Both the position numbers and the translations under genes were made by a program. Positions 27,462 to 36,182 of a stretch of 64,000 nt of DNA are shown here, in pieces. The stretch covers positions 1 through 64,000 of the forward strand of contig JACCFC020000014.1 of the NCBI GenBank assembly GCA_020830965.2, in the 5' to 3' direction. The notes beneath the pieces were generated by a model. That model saw only the letters and a program-made list of their open reading frames with translations. It searched no databases and had not been told where the DNA came from. Source of the stretch: Neisseriaceae bacterium TC5R-5 (GTDB taxonomy: Bacteria; Pseudomonadota; Gammaproteobacteria; Burkholderiales; Chromobacteriaceae). Each line of letters begins with the position of its first letter. Position 1 is the first letter of the stretch.

Positions 27462-29825
27462 ATGCTTAAAAGATTTTTTGCTGTATTGGCCGGTCTTATT
27501 TTGGGTGGTGCTGTTTTAGTTATAGGTGCTGTTGTCATTGCCATCATCATAACCTACCCGCGCTTGCCAAGTCTTGATGTCTTGACGGACTACCGACCTA
27601 AAATACCTTTGCGGGTATACACTGCTGACAGCCAGTTGATTGGCGAGTTTGGCGAGGAGCGCCGTTCCTTTGTCCGTATCTATGAAGTGCCGCAATTGAT
27701 GAAACAAGCCGTGATGGCGGCGGAGGATGAGCGCTTCTATCAACATGGTGGTGTCGACTACATGGGAGTGCTGCGTGCTGCAGTGAGTAATGTGCTCTCG
27801 GGCAAAGCTCGCTCCGGAGCGAGTACTATCACTATGCAGGTGGCGAAAAATTTTTTCCTATCCAGTGAAAAAACCTTCACCCGAAAATTCAACGAAGCGC
27901 TACTGGCTTTCAAGATCGAACATACACTCAGCAAAGATCAAATTCTGGAGCTGTATTTCAATCAGATTTATCTAGGTCAGCGTGCCTATGGCTTTAGTGC
28001 GGCAGCGCAGGTGTATTACGGCAAGCCGATGGCTGATTTGTCTGTGGCGGAGATGGCCATGCTGGCAGGTTTGCCTAAAGCACCTTCATCCTACAACCCT
28101 GTAGTCAACCCTGAGCGGGCACATTTGCGGCAGCAATATGTATTACGGCGGATGTATGAACTGAATTTCATCACTCAGTCGCAATATCAGGCGGCGTTGG
28201 TTGAGCCGATGCGGCTAGCCAATCAGCGAGCGGAAAGTGCTAGTCAAACCGCTCAATATGTGGCTGAAATGGTACGTCAGGCGATGTACGAACGCTATAA
28301 AGAGTCGGCTTATACCGAAGGCTTAAAGGTATACACCACTCTAGATAGTCACCACCAGCGCTGGGCCTATGATTCGCTACGTGCCGGTTTGGTCGATTAT
28401 GATCGTAAAACCGGTTATCGCGGGCCGGAAAGTATGCTAGAGCTGCCGGAAGCGCTTGGGGGGCAGGAGCAGCTGGAGGTCTTAGACGAAGCATTGTCAG
28501 AGCTGCGCGATAGCGGCACCATGCTCCCCGCAATTGTTCTTTCCGCCAGTCCTGGCGAAGTGCGTGCTTATATGCGTGGTAATAAACAGCTTGTTATCAA
28601 CGGAGCGGGCCTGGATTTTGTCCGTTCCGCGTTGAATAGTCGAAGCAAGCGGCCAATACGCCGTGGTGCGGTGATTCGGGTACAGGCTAACGCTAAAGGC
28701 TACTGGGATATTGTCGAAATGCCAGAAGTAGAAGGCGCCTTTGTCTCCATGGATAGCCAAACTGGGGCGATTAAGTCGCTGGTGGGGGGCTTCGATTTTA
28801 ATCGTAGTAACTTCAACCATGTTACCCAAGCTTGGCGTCAGCCCGGTTCGACATTCAAGCCATTTATCTACTCAGCGGCTCTTGAGCGAGGTCTGACTGC
28901 TTCCAGCATGATCAACGATGCACCATTGGTATTTGCACAAAATGGCCAACGCTGGGAGCCTAAAAACGATAATGGCAAATTTGAAGGCATGATGACCATG
29001 CGTCGTGGCCTGACGCAATCTAAAAACCTGGTGTCGGTACGTATTCTGATGGCAGTCGGTACCGACTATGCGCAGGAGTATATTGAACGCTTCGGCTTTT
29101 CTGCCAAGCAGCATCCGGCCTATCTAACCATGGCGCTGGGGGCGGGTTCGGTGACACCTTTGCAAATGGCTGAGGGGTATGCGGTATTTGCCAACGGTGG
29201 TTTCCGTACCAAGGGTTATTTTATTGACCGTATCGAAGACCAGTTTGGACGGGTATTAGCGAAAACTTCGGCGACTATCGCCGGTGAAAATGCCCCACAA
29301 GCAATTGATCCGCGTAACGCTTTCATTATGACCTCCATGCTGAACGATGTGGTGCGTTATGGTACCGGCTATCGGGCAATGAGCTTGGGACGTAGTGATC
29401 TATCGGGCAAGACGGGTACGACCTCTGATTGGAAAGATGCCTGGTTTGTTGGCTATGGCCCCAAACTGGTTGCTGCGACCTGGGTGGGCTACGATCAGCC
29501 ACGTACTCTTGGTCGTTACGGCTATGGTGGTACTGCGGCTTTGCCAATCTGGATCAACTATATGGCTAATGCGTTGAAGGATCTGCCACTTGCTGAGCGA
29601 GCCTTGCCAGATGGCCTCGTCGTGCGAGCGGGTGGCGGGCAGCGAGGTGGCGATGAATATTATTATGAAGAATATCAGAGCACTAATCCTGAACTGCGCG
29701 TAGATAATCAAGGCACCGTACCGGGAGCCGGTGGTGATGCCAGTGCGCCGACCAGCAATGCTAATCCAGAAAATAGGCCGCCCGCACAGGACGCAGTAGA
29801 AGGGGTTAAAGATCAATTGTTTTAA
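27462..29825 (+). CDS. mrcA: Penicillin-binding protein 1A, bifunctional
   Basis: 787 residues. An N-terminal membrane anchor (~5-35) is followed by a GT51 glycosyltransferase: EDERFYQHGGVDYMGVLRA with the catalytic Glu, then GASTITMQVAKNFFL. The transpeptidase has the SxxK Ser in PGSTFKPFIYSAALE, an SxN-like SKN motif in LTQSKNLVSV and KTGTTSDWKDAWFVGY. It polymerises and cross-links peptidoglycan at the inner membrane. The tail (~740-787) is acidic and disordered with Tyr/Glu repeats. It is divergent from pilM and followed by a strong terminator. Confidence 0.95.
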   Translation: MLKRFFAVLAGLILGGAVLVIGAVVIAIIITYPRLPSLDVLTDYRPKIPLRVYTADSQLIGEFGEERRSFVRIYEVPQLMKQAVMAAEDERFYQHGGVDYMGVLRAAVSNVLSGKARSGASTITMQVAKNFFLSSEKTFTRKFNEALLAFKIEHTLSKDQILELYFNQIYLGQRAYGFSAAAQVYYGKPMADLSVAEMAMLAGLPKAPSSYNPVVNPERAHLRQQYVLRRMYELNFITQSQYQAALVEPMRLANQRAESASQTAQYVAEMVRQAMYERYKESAYTEGLKVYTTLDSHHQRWAYDSLRAGLVDYDRKTGYRGPESMLELPEALGGQEQLEVLDEALSELRDSGTMLPAIVLSASPGEVRAYMRGNKQLVINGAGLDFVRSALNSRSKRPIRRGAVIRVQANAKGYWDIVEMPEVEGAFVSMDSQTGAIKSLVGGFDFNRSNFNHVTQAWRQPGSTFKPFIYSAALERGLTASSMINDAPLVFAQNGQRWEPKNDNGKFEGMMTMRRGLTQSKNLVSVRILMAVGTDYAQEYIERFGFSAKQHPAYLTMALGAGSVTPLQMAEGYAVFANGGFRTKGYFIDRIEDQFGRVLAKTSATIAGENAPQAIDPRNAFIMTSMLNDVVRYGTGYRAMSLGRSDLSGKTGTTSDWKDAWFVGYGPKLVAATWVGYDQPRTLGRYGYGGTAALPIWINYMANALKDLPLAERALPDGLVVRAGGGQRGGDEYYYEEYQSTNPELRVDNQGTVPGAGGDASAPTSNANPENRPPAQDAVEGVKDQLF

Positions 29826-29832
29826 TTGAGTT

Positions 29833-29860
29833 ACCGCAGTGCTCAGCACTGCGGTTTTTT
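29833..29860 (+). terminator. Terminator of mrcA
   Basis: ACCGCAGTGC and GCACTGCGGT pair around a 3-base loop, followed by six T. The T-run reaches into the stop codon of the convergent selA. Confidence 0.9.
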
Positions 29861-31268
29861 AATGATGAATAGTCAGAGCGGCCAGATTATTTAAAAAGCC
29901 GACCTCGTCTTCTAGGCAACGCAAGTCTAGCCATAGGCGGCCATCCTTCAAACGCCCAATTAGTGGGTGCGGTAAGGCCCTGAACTGCTGTGCCAGTTGC
30001 TCTATGCTGAGGCTGCTGTCGGTTCTTGGTCGGATCGTTAGGGCCCAGCTAGGCAAACTGTCTACCGGTAAAGAGCCACTGCCGATTTGTGAGCAGCAGG
30101 GCTCTTGTTTCACCTCAAAGCTCTGCCCCAGTTTACTCGCCAGTGCGGGTTGTAAACGTAGCGCACATTGTTGGATAGCCAGTTGTGGGCGTGTCAGCAG
30201 GCGTAGGGACGGTAAGGTATCGACCAGCTTGTCTGGTTGCAGATATAAACGCAGAGTGGCTTCCAGCGCGGCCAGTGTCATCTTGTCACAACGTAAGGCA
30301 CGCTTTAGCGGATGGCGCTGAATCTGCTCAATCCATTGGCGCTTGCCAATAATCAAACCTGCTTGTGGCCCACCTAGCAATTTGTCACCAGAAAAACAGA
30401 CGGCATCTACGCCGGCTGCAATCATTTGCCGGGGCATGGGCTCGCAGGGTAGGCCATAAGCGGATAAATCCACTAAGGCACCGGAACCTAAATCACTTGC
30501 TACTGGTAAGCCATGTTCCGCCGCCAAAGCAACCAGTTCGGCTTCACTCACGCTGCTGGTAAAGCCCTGAATCGCATAATTGCTGGTGTGTACTTTTAAT
30601 AACAGCCCGGTATTCGGATTCAATGCCTGTTGATAGTCGCGCAAATGCGTACGATTGGTTGCCCCCACTTCTACTAGTCGGCAACCTGCTTGCCGCATCA
30701 CATCCGGCATGCGAAAGGAACCGCCGATTTCCACCAATTCACCGCGTGACAACACCACTTCGCGGCCTGCTGCCAGTGTCGAGAGCATAATCAGAACGGC
30801 CGCTGCATTATTGTTGACCACGCAAGCTGCTTCAGCGCCGGTCAACTCACACAATAACTCGCTGATAGCGTTATCGCGGTGCCCACGTTCCCCTCCGGCC
30901 AGATCAAACTCAAGAGCGACTGCCCCGCGCATGGCGGTGCTGACAGCGGTGATGGCGGTTTCTGCCTGTGGTGCTCTCCCTAAATTGGTATGTAACACTG
31001 TGCCGCTTAAATTAAAAACAGGTCTTAAAGACATTTGCTGTCGTGCCGCTACCCGCTGACAAATTGTTTCTACCAGACTATCGTCATTACTAGCCCAGTC
31101 GGGTAAGGACTGCTGCTCGCGGATATACGCTCGGGCACTATCCAGTGTTTGTCGTACCGCGTTTGTTAATGCGGCGTTACCGTGATCAGTCAATAGTTGG
31201 GATAAACGGGTATGAGCCAATAAACGATCGACTGAGGGAAGGCGAGAATATAAGGCTTTTAGCGGCAT
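29859..31268 (-). CDS. selA: L-seryl-tRNA(Sec) selenium transferase
   Basis: 469 residues from the ATG at 31268 ([17 protein letters not shown]); this start matches the usual SelA N-terminus, though no good ribosome binding site is seen. SelA converts Ser-tRNA(Sec) to Sec-tRNA(Sec) with selenophosphate and pyridoxal phosphate. The PLP Lys lies in [18 protein letters not shown], and [12 protein letters not shown] and [13 protein letters not shown] are diagnostic. selB, which normally follows selA, is not downstream: the next gene is the convergent mrcA. selC, selD and formate dehydrogenase genes are also not in the window. Confidence 0.93.
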   Translation of the reverse strand: MPLKALYSRLPSVDRLLAHTRLSQLLTDHGNAALTNAVRQTLDSARAYIREQQSLPDWASNDDSLVETICQRVAARQQMSLRPVFNLSGTVLHTNLGRAPQAETAITAVSTAMRGAVALEFDLAGGERGHRDNAISELLCELTGAEAACVVNNNAAAVLIMLSTLAAGREVVLSRGELVEIGGSFRMPDVMRQAGCRLVEVGATNRTHLRDYQQALNPNTGLLLKVHTSNYAIQGFTSSVSEAELVALAAEHGLPVASDLGSGALVDLSAYGLPCEPMPRQMIAAGVDAVCFSGDKLLGGPQAGLIIGKRQWIEQIQRHPLKRALRCDKMTLAALEATLRLYLQPDKLVDTLPSLRLLTRPQLAIQQCALRLQPALASKLGQSFEVKQEPCCSQIGSGSLPVDSLPSWALTIRPRTDSSLSIEQLAQQFRALPHPLIGRLKDGRLWLDLRCLEDEVGFLNNLAALTIHH

Positions 31269-31499
31269 AGGGAGCTTAAGAGTTAGCAGAATGGGCACTA
31301 TCTTAGCAACTATTACCACCTAGTAGCGTAAATAGGCTGCTTGAACAAAGGGTGCTGTATTTTTATATGATAAAAAAATTTTGTGTTTAAACATCATCAA
31401 GCGGCTATCAGAACGACTATGCTTTTTTCATGCTTACAGGCCAGTTTATGATGTGGCATTAGCCTAACAAGGGCAATCTATCCCAATAGGAGCCATTCA

Positions 31500-31751
31500 T
31501 TGAGTAATAATCAAATATTCACTCATCCTGCTGCGCCGGAGTTGCAGGATCAGAACATTGCTCCTAGTGCCAATTCTTGCCGCATTGCGATGTAGATGTT
31601 TATCAGTCATCTAAAGAGATTGTTGAATGGACATTACCCGGCTAGTCCGGGTGGTGTTACTGGCTACGTTAATGAGTTGCGAGCACAACAGAGCCTGTTT
31701 TTTCTACATAATCTGAATGGACATGCGGTATTCATTAAAGTGCGAGATTAG
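31500..31751 (+). pseudogene. Open frame interrupted by amber codons; decayed or short-peptide gene
   Basis: A TTG at 31500 stands 7 bases after a good AGGAG (31488-31492). It opens a frame of 31 codons (begins LSNNQIFTHPAAPELQDQN) ending with TAG at 31593-31595. The same frame then stays open from ATG 31596 for 51 more codons (contains NGHYPASPGGVTGYVNELRA and FLHNLNGHAVFIKVRD) to TAG at 31749-31751, and is open again into the mgtA terminator. Continuous protein-like sequence across a single stop suggests a gene broken by a point mutation. No family is recognised. It sits between selA and mgtA, divergent from selA. Confidence 0.35.
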
Positions 31752-31799
31752 CCTGAGCGCAGTGCGGGTATTGCTAGCTGGCTACTAGGCGTTGATATT

Positions 31800-31835
31800 A
31801 AAAAACCCCCACTAGGTATTGGTCCGTGTGGGGGT
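31800..31835 (-). terminator. Terminator of mgtA
   Basis: ACCCCCAC (31805-31812) pairs with GTGGGGGT (31828-31835). On the minus strand it is followed by six T, 14-45 bases after the mgtA stop codon. Confidence 0.8.
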
Positions 31836-31848
31836 AGGCACTAATCGT

Positions 31849-34608
31849 TTAGAACCATTGACGATAACGCCTGATGTAAATTGTTTTGACGATCTGCGTT
31901 AGTGTGATATAGCCAGCCATGGTGGCCAGCAGCCAATAGAAATAGCTGTGATCCAGATGAATAAAGCCAATACTGCTCGCCAGTGGCGAGAATGGTAACC
32001 AGCAGGCTATAACAATGGCAGCGCTGGTAGACAGCAGCACAGGTAAAGAAGCCGTGCTTTGCAGGAACGGAATCTTACGGGTACGCAGCATATGTACTAC
32101 CAGCGTTTGTGAGACTAGGCCTTCAATAAACCAACCAGAATGCATGATGTTAGCCCCGCCATCGGTGATGCCTTGGGCCAGGCCGGCATGATAGGCCGCA
32201 CCGGCACCAAATACCGTCCACATCAAGATATAAGTGGTGATGTCAAATACCGAAGACGTGGGGCCCAGCCACAGCATAAAGCGCTTGATATGATTGGCTT
32301 CCCATTTACGTGGTTTTTTTAGGAAGTCTGGATCCACCTTGTCCCAAGGCAGGAACATCTGCGAAATATCATAAATCAGGTTCTGAATCAGCAAATGCAT
32401 TGCCAGCATCGGTTCCCAAGGTAGCCAGGCTGAAGCAACCAGTACCGAAAATACATTGCCAAAGTTAGAACTGGCCGTCATGTTTAGATATTTGAGAATA
32501 TTGCCAAAGGTTTCCCGGCCCTTGACCACTCCGGCTTCCAGTACCATCAGGCTCTTTTCTAGCAGAATGATATCGGCAGTTTCTTTGGCGATGTCGGCAC
32601 CACTGTCGACCGAGATACCCACATCGGCATCACGTAGTGCTGGAGCATCATTGATGCCATCACCCAAAAAGCCGACGGTATGACCATTCGCTTGTAGTGC
32701 TTTCACCACTCGTGACTTTTGCAATGGGGTCAGCTTGGCAAAGATGGTGGTGCATTTCACCATTTTGCACAGTGCAACATCGTCCATGCTTTCTATGTCT
32801 TTGCCCAATAGCGGTTTGCCTGGCTTAAGGCCAACATCGCGGCAGACTTTGCTGGTGACGATAGGGTTGTCGCCGGTCAATACTTTGACGCTGACGCCAT
32901 ATTCTTGCAAAGCACGGATGGCAGGGGCAGCAGAATCTTTGGGGGGATCAAAGAAGGTGAGAAAGCCGTGCACGACCAATTGTCCTTCATCAGCAGTTTG
33001 ATAAGTGGCCTTTTGTTCGGCAGTCGGGATAAGACGGCTGGCCACCAGTAGTACACGGAAGCCCTCTGTATTGTATTCCTGGCTGCGTTGTAATAATTGA
33101 GCCCGTTCTTCGTCCAGCAGTTCACGTATGCTGCGGCCATCTTGAATATGTGTGGAAACGGCCAGCATTTCTTCGATCGCACCTTTGGAAATCATCAGGT
33201 GCTGACCGTGTTCGTTTTGCACGATCACCGATAGGCGGCGACGGACAAAGTCGAAGGGTAATTCATCTACTTTGCTGTAGTTGTGCTGTTTGACTTGATC
33301 ACCGAGTTCATCGGCACGCTCCAGTACTGCAATATCCATCAGATTTTTCATGCCGCTTTGATGAAAACTGTTCAGCCAGGCCAGTTGCAGAATCGCTTCG
33401 TCCTTGGCACCATGAATATCGTAATGGTGTTCGAGAATGATTTTGTCCTGAGTGAGGGTGCCGGTTTTATCGGTACACAGCACATCCATCGCACCGAAGT
33501 TCTGTACCGAATTAAGCCGTTTGACTACCACTTTGCGCCTGGCCATGGCTACCGCACCTTTGGCCAGATTGGCTGAGACGATCATTGGCAGCATTTCCGG
33601 GGTAAGGCCTACGGCCACGGCCAGCGCAAAAGTGAGTGCCGACATCCAATCGCCTTTGGTCAGGCCATTAATCATGAATACCACCGGTACCATGACCAGC
33701 ATAAAGCGGATTAACAACCAGGAAACGCTATTCACTCCGCGATCAAAGCTAGTTTCGATACGCTTATTACTCACCACATTGCGCGCCAGAGAGCCGAAGT
33801 AGGTGTCGGTACCCGTTGCTACGACGACTGCCCTGGCAGTACCACTCACCACATTGGTACCCATAAAGCAGATATTGGGTAAGTCGAGCAACTCGGTTTC
33901 TTCGCTGCCTTGGGCGTCGGCTGACTTGCCAGTTACCGCTCCTAGAGTGTCGTATTTTTCCACTGGCAATGCTTCGCCGGTGAGTACCGCCTGGCTGATG
34001 AAGAGATCGCGTGACTCTAATAATTTAATGTCGGCAGGAATCATATCTCCAGCCTGCAGATGCACGATATCGCCGACAACCAGCTCGGTCATCGCAACTT
34101 CCTGGCGTACTGGCTCGCTCTGGTGGGTGGGACGACGCAGCACGGTGGAAGTATTACGTACCAGAGATTTGAGTTCCTCGGCAGCCTTAGCCGAGCGAAA
34201 CTCCTGCCAGAAGCGTAGTAAGCCGCTGATGCTGACCATGGTGAGCATGATGATGATGCCGGCCCATTCTTGTTCACCAGGCGGGGCCAGATAGACATCG
34301 GTCACAAAGCTGATAGTGGCCAAGACTAGCAGCACGAGGACGAAAGGATTTTTAAAAGCCAGTACTAATTGAATGACAGGGTGTGGGGCTTTGTCGTGGA
34401 CAACTTCGTTGGGGCCAAATTGGGCCAAGCGTTGTACCGCTTCGTCTATGGTCAAGCCATTTTGATGGCCACCAAGGCTATTCAGAGTGCTCTCAACGGA
34501 ATGATTGGCTTGCGAGAGAGCTGGGGTTGGTGTGTTTTCCTGCTGCTTGCCAGTCGCGGTAAAGTAGCGTTTGGCTGGGTGTCGGTTGGTGGTGGAGTGT
34601 TTGGTCAT
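31849..34608 (-). CDS. mgtA: Magnesium-importing P-type ATPase (P3B)
   Basis: 919 residues, a normal MgtA/MgtB length. It imports Mg2+ across the inner membrane at the expense of ATP. Visible features: actuator TGEALPVEKYD, phosphorylation site CTDKTGTLTQDKI, hinge VGFLGDGINDAPALRDADVGISV, ten membrane helices, and the Mg-ATPase N-terminal extension rich in Ser/Thr/Gln. GGAG lies 6 bases before the ATG. The mRNA leader upstream (34609-34793) contains a short ORF and a hairpin, reported separately, that could couple expression to Mg2+. Confidence 0.94.
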   Translation of the reverse strand: MTKHSTTNRHPAKRYFTATGKQQENTPTPALSQANHSVESTLNSLGGHQNGLTIDEAVQRLAQFGPNEVVHDKAPHPVIQLVLAFKNPFVLVLLVLATISFVTDVYLAPPGEQEWAGIIIMLTMVSISGLLRFWQEFRSAKAAEELKSLVRNTSTVLRRPTHQSEPVRQEVAMTELVVGDIVHLQAGDMIPADIKLLESRDLFISQAVLTGEALPVEKYDTLGAVTGKSADAQGSEETELLDLPNICFMGTNVVSGTARAVVVATGTDTYFGSLARNVVSNKRIETSFDRGVNSVSWLLIRFMLVMVPVVFMINGLTKGDWMSALTFALAVAVGLTPEMLPMIVSANLAKGAVAMARRKVVVKRLNSVQNFGAMDVLCTDKTGTLTQDKIILEHHYDIHGAKDEAILQLAWLNSFHQSGMKNLMDIAVLERADELGDQVKQHNYSKVDELPFDFVRRRLSVIVQNEHGQHLMISKGAIEEMLAVSTHIQDGRSIRELLDEERAQLLQRSQEYNTEGFRVLLVASRLIPTAEQKATYQTADEGQLVVHGFLTFFDPPKDSAAPAIRALQEYGVSVKVLTGDNPIVTSKVCRDVGLKPGKPLLGKDIESMDDVALCKMVKCTTIFAKLTPLQKSRVVKALQANGHTVGFLGDGINDAPALRDADVGISVDSGADIAKETADIILLEKSLMVLEAGVVKGRETFGNILKYLNMTASSNFGNVFSVLVASAWLPWEPMLAMHLLIQNLIYDISQMFLPWDKVDPDFLKKPRKWEANHIKRFMLWLGPTSSVFDITTYILMWTVFGAGAAYHAGLAQGITDGGANIMHSGWFIEGLVSQTLVVHMLRTRKIPFLQSTASLPVLLSTSAAIVIACWLPFSPLASSIGFIHLDHSYFYWLLATMAGYITLTQIVKTIYIRRYRQWF

Positions 34609-34631
34609 TTTGTTCTCCAGTGCGCCGAGGC

Positions 34632-34673
34632 CGACAGGGTAGGTGCTTGCTACAAGAGGGCAATATCCTGTCG
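34632..34673 (-). promoter_or_regulatory. Leader hairpin between the mgtA leader ORF and mgtA
   Basis: CGACAGG (34632-34638) and CCTGTCG (34667-34673) can pair over 7 bases. The 5' arm on the mRNA lies inside the last codons of the leader ORF and the 3' arm just before the mgtA ribosome binding site. A ribosome finishing the leader peptide would melt it. A second small stem, CGCCG/CGGCG, overlaps it at 34673-34687, giving two alternative folds. The structure is read by eye only. Confidence 0.4.
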
Positions 34674-34793
34674 CCGTTTAGCGGCGCTCATGGTTGGTAA
34701 AAAATAGATAAATCTGTCATGCCTTAGCGCCCACTGAGAGATGGCTATGTTTGCCTCAGCAGGCTGTATCGGGGGGTAACTGTCGTCGTTCAT
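34650..34793 (-). CDS. Candidate MgtL-like leader peptide of mgtA
   Basis: A 47-codon ORF on the mgtA strand, starting 185 bases before mgtA and ending 41 bases before it. AAGGA lies about 6 bases before its ATG. The peptide begins MNDDSYPPIQPAEANIAISQ, so Asp-Asp, Pro-Pro and Pro/Glu are packed into the first 13 residues. In E. coli and Salmonella, the mgtA leader peptide MgtL starts MEPDPTPLP, and such acidic/proline runs destabilise ribosomes at low Mg2+, preventing termination ahead of mgtA. The sequences are not alignable beyond this composition, so equivalence is inferred from position and residue type. Confidence 0.5.
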   Translation of the reverse strand: MNDDSYPPIQPAEANIAISQWALRHDRFIYFLPTMSAAKRRQDIALL

Positions 34794-35294
34794 GTCGAAT
34801 CCTTATAAAAGTTGCAATAGGATGCACTGCTAGTCTGTGGATAGCAGGCAGCACAATCAGCGCTCTGAGTGAGTGCTGTTCGAATAGCTAAGGGAGTGAG
34901 GGGCACGCAGAACTGCTGCTCACGCTTGGTTTGACGGGGCGATTCAGTGAGGCAGTGCTAACTCAGGCCCAGGGGGCTGCGGTTCGGGTTCTTCTGACAT
35001 CATGTTTTAAGTTAAGTGAAACTATGTAATTGGTGTGGGCGGACGTTGTTTTAACCACACTCAACGCAAGCTAAGGTATAGCTCTGCTGGTGTTATAGAA
35101 CAGGCAACGATAGTTAGCCAGATTCTGGACATTACATTAATATCGATGCGAACTATATGCGAAATTTCATTATTAATCAAATGTATTGTTTTTTATTGAT
35201 ATCTATTGTGGTTTTTGGTGTGCTGATGGGCATGCATAGGGGTGAATAGTAGAGGATTTAATGGCTTGCACATAATTTGGTGTGCGATTTTTAT
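34794..35294. other. Intergenic region upstream of mgtA leader
   Basis: Five hundred bases between the mgtA leader ORF and the response regulator gene. The half near 34900-35000 is G+C-richer, and 35100-35294 is strongly AT-rich. It should hold the mgtA promoter and the 3' end of the regulator transcript. A 30-codon hydrophobic ORF on the plus strand is listed separately. No RNA gene recognised. Confidence 0.5.
35157..35249 (+). CDS. Possible 30-residue membrane miniprotein
   Basis: An ATG at 35157 opens MRNFIINQMYCFLLISIVVF, then GVLMGMHRGE and TAG. It gives one clean membrane helix with polar ends. MgtS and MgtU, small proteins of similar size, stabilise or act with Mg2+ ATPases in enterobacteria, and mgtA is nearby. 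But there is no visible ribosome binding site, the region is AT-rich, and the orientation is away from mgtA, so chance is a real possibility. Confidence 0.2.
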   Translation: MRNFIINQMYCFLLISIVVFGVLMGMHRGE

Positions 35295-35921
35295 CTAAAT
35301 AAGTTTGTTTTGACGGGCAAAGTCAACCAGCTCGACGACTGACGAGAGCCCTAGTTTACTGAGAATATTGGTTTTGTATGTACTAACGGTTTTATTGCTT
35401 ATATAAAGCAAATCAGCAATTTCTTTGTTAGAAAAGCCTTTTGCCAGATGTTGTAAAACAGATAGCTCTCGATCGGATAAAGTGGCTATCTGCATCGAAA
35501 TGGGTTTAACTGCCCCCGTTTTTAGGGCGAGCAGTGTTTCGTGCGGGAAGTAGCTATAGCCTTCTAGTACCGCGTCAGCAGCAGAAACAATAGCGTTCAA
35601 GTCACGAGTTTTACTGACATAGCCGTCGGCGCCCGCCTGCATGGCACGTGTAGCGTACACTTCTTCATCTTGGGCGGACAGCACCAGCAATTTGATTGAG
35701 GATTGGGTATTGCGTGCTCGTTGTATCAGTTCCAGGCCACTTATTCTGGGAAGATCAAGATCTATAATCATCAGATCAATTTGCGCTAGGCGGATGGTTT
35801 CCAACGCTTGTTGACCATTGTCACATTCGTGTGTCACGTTGAAACGGTCGGACTTTTCTAAGACAGAGCGCACTGCTAGCCGTATCGCTGGGTGATCATC
35901 GACGAGCATGACATTCTTCAT
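35295..35921 (-). CDS. BvgA/EvgA/RocA-like response regulator (NarL/FixJ family)
   Basis: 208 residues from the ATG at 35921 (MKNVMLVDDHPAIRLAVRSV), with GGAG about 10 bases upstream; the longer frame to 36005 is not needed. The receiver domain has the acidic pair DD, phospho-acceptor Asp in LMIIDLDLPRISGLE and Lys in GYVSKTRD. The C-terminal LuxR-type helix-turn-helix is LSDRELSVLQHLAKGFSNKEIADLLYISNKTVSTYKTNIL. VLEGYSYFP is typical of the BvgA/EvgA/RocA1 subgroup, usually partnered with large hybrid kinases. It is divergent from the REC-EAL gene. No kinase is adjacent. Confidence 0.85.
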   Translation of the reverse strand: MKNVMLVDDHPAIRLAVRSVLEKSDRFNVTHECDNGQQALETIRLAQIDLMIIDLDLPRISGLELIQRARNTQSSIKLLVLSAQDEEVYATRAMQAGADGYVSKTRDLNAIVSAADAVLEGYSYFPHETLLALKTGAVKPISMQIATLSDRELSVLQHLAKGFSNKEIADLLYISNKTVSTYKTNILSKLGLSSVVELVDFARQNKLI

Positions 35922-36182
35922 TTTATGACACTCCGTGTGTTTAAGAGATTGAGGGCACCGTGCAGGTAGGAGATTGTATTGCTTTTTGTATGATTTAAAT
36001 AACAATGACTTACAGTGTACACCGAATTTCCTAGAGTTATCTAGGAAATATCTGAAGAAATTTTAAGTTTATTTACCTAGATAAATAAGTATTTTCTTAT
36101 TTCCTTAGTTTGTGGTTTTCAGTTAAAAGCGTTAAGGTTTACACCACATAATGTTGTCTTTTTATAATCCATAGTGATAATC

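Noticed and set aside
31593-31595. Amber codon next to selA as a recoding signal
   Set aside because: Selenocysteine uses TGA, not TAG, and there is no reason to expect pyrrolysine in this lineage. A pseudogene or short peptide is simpler.
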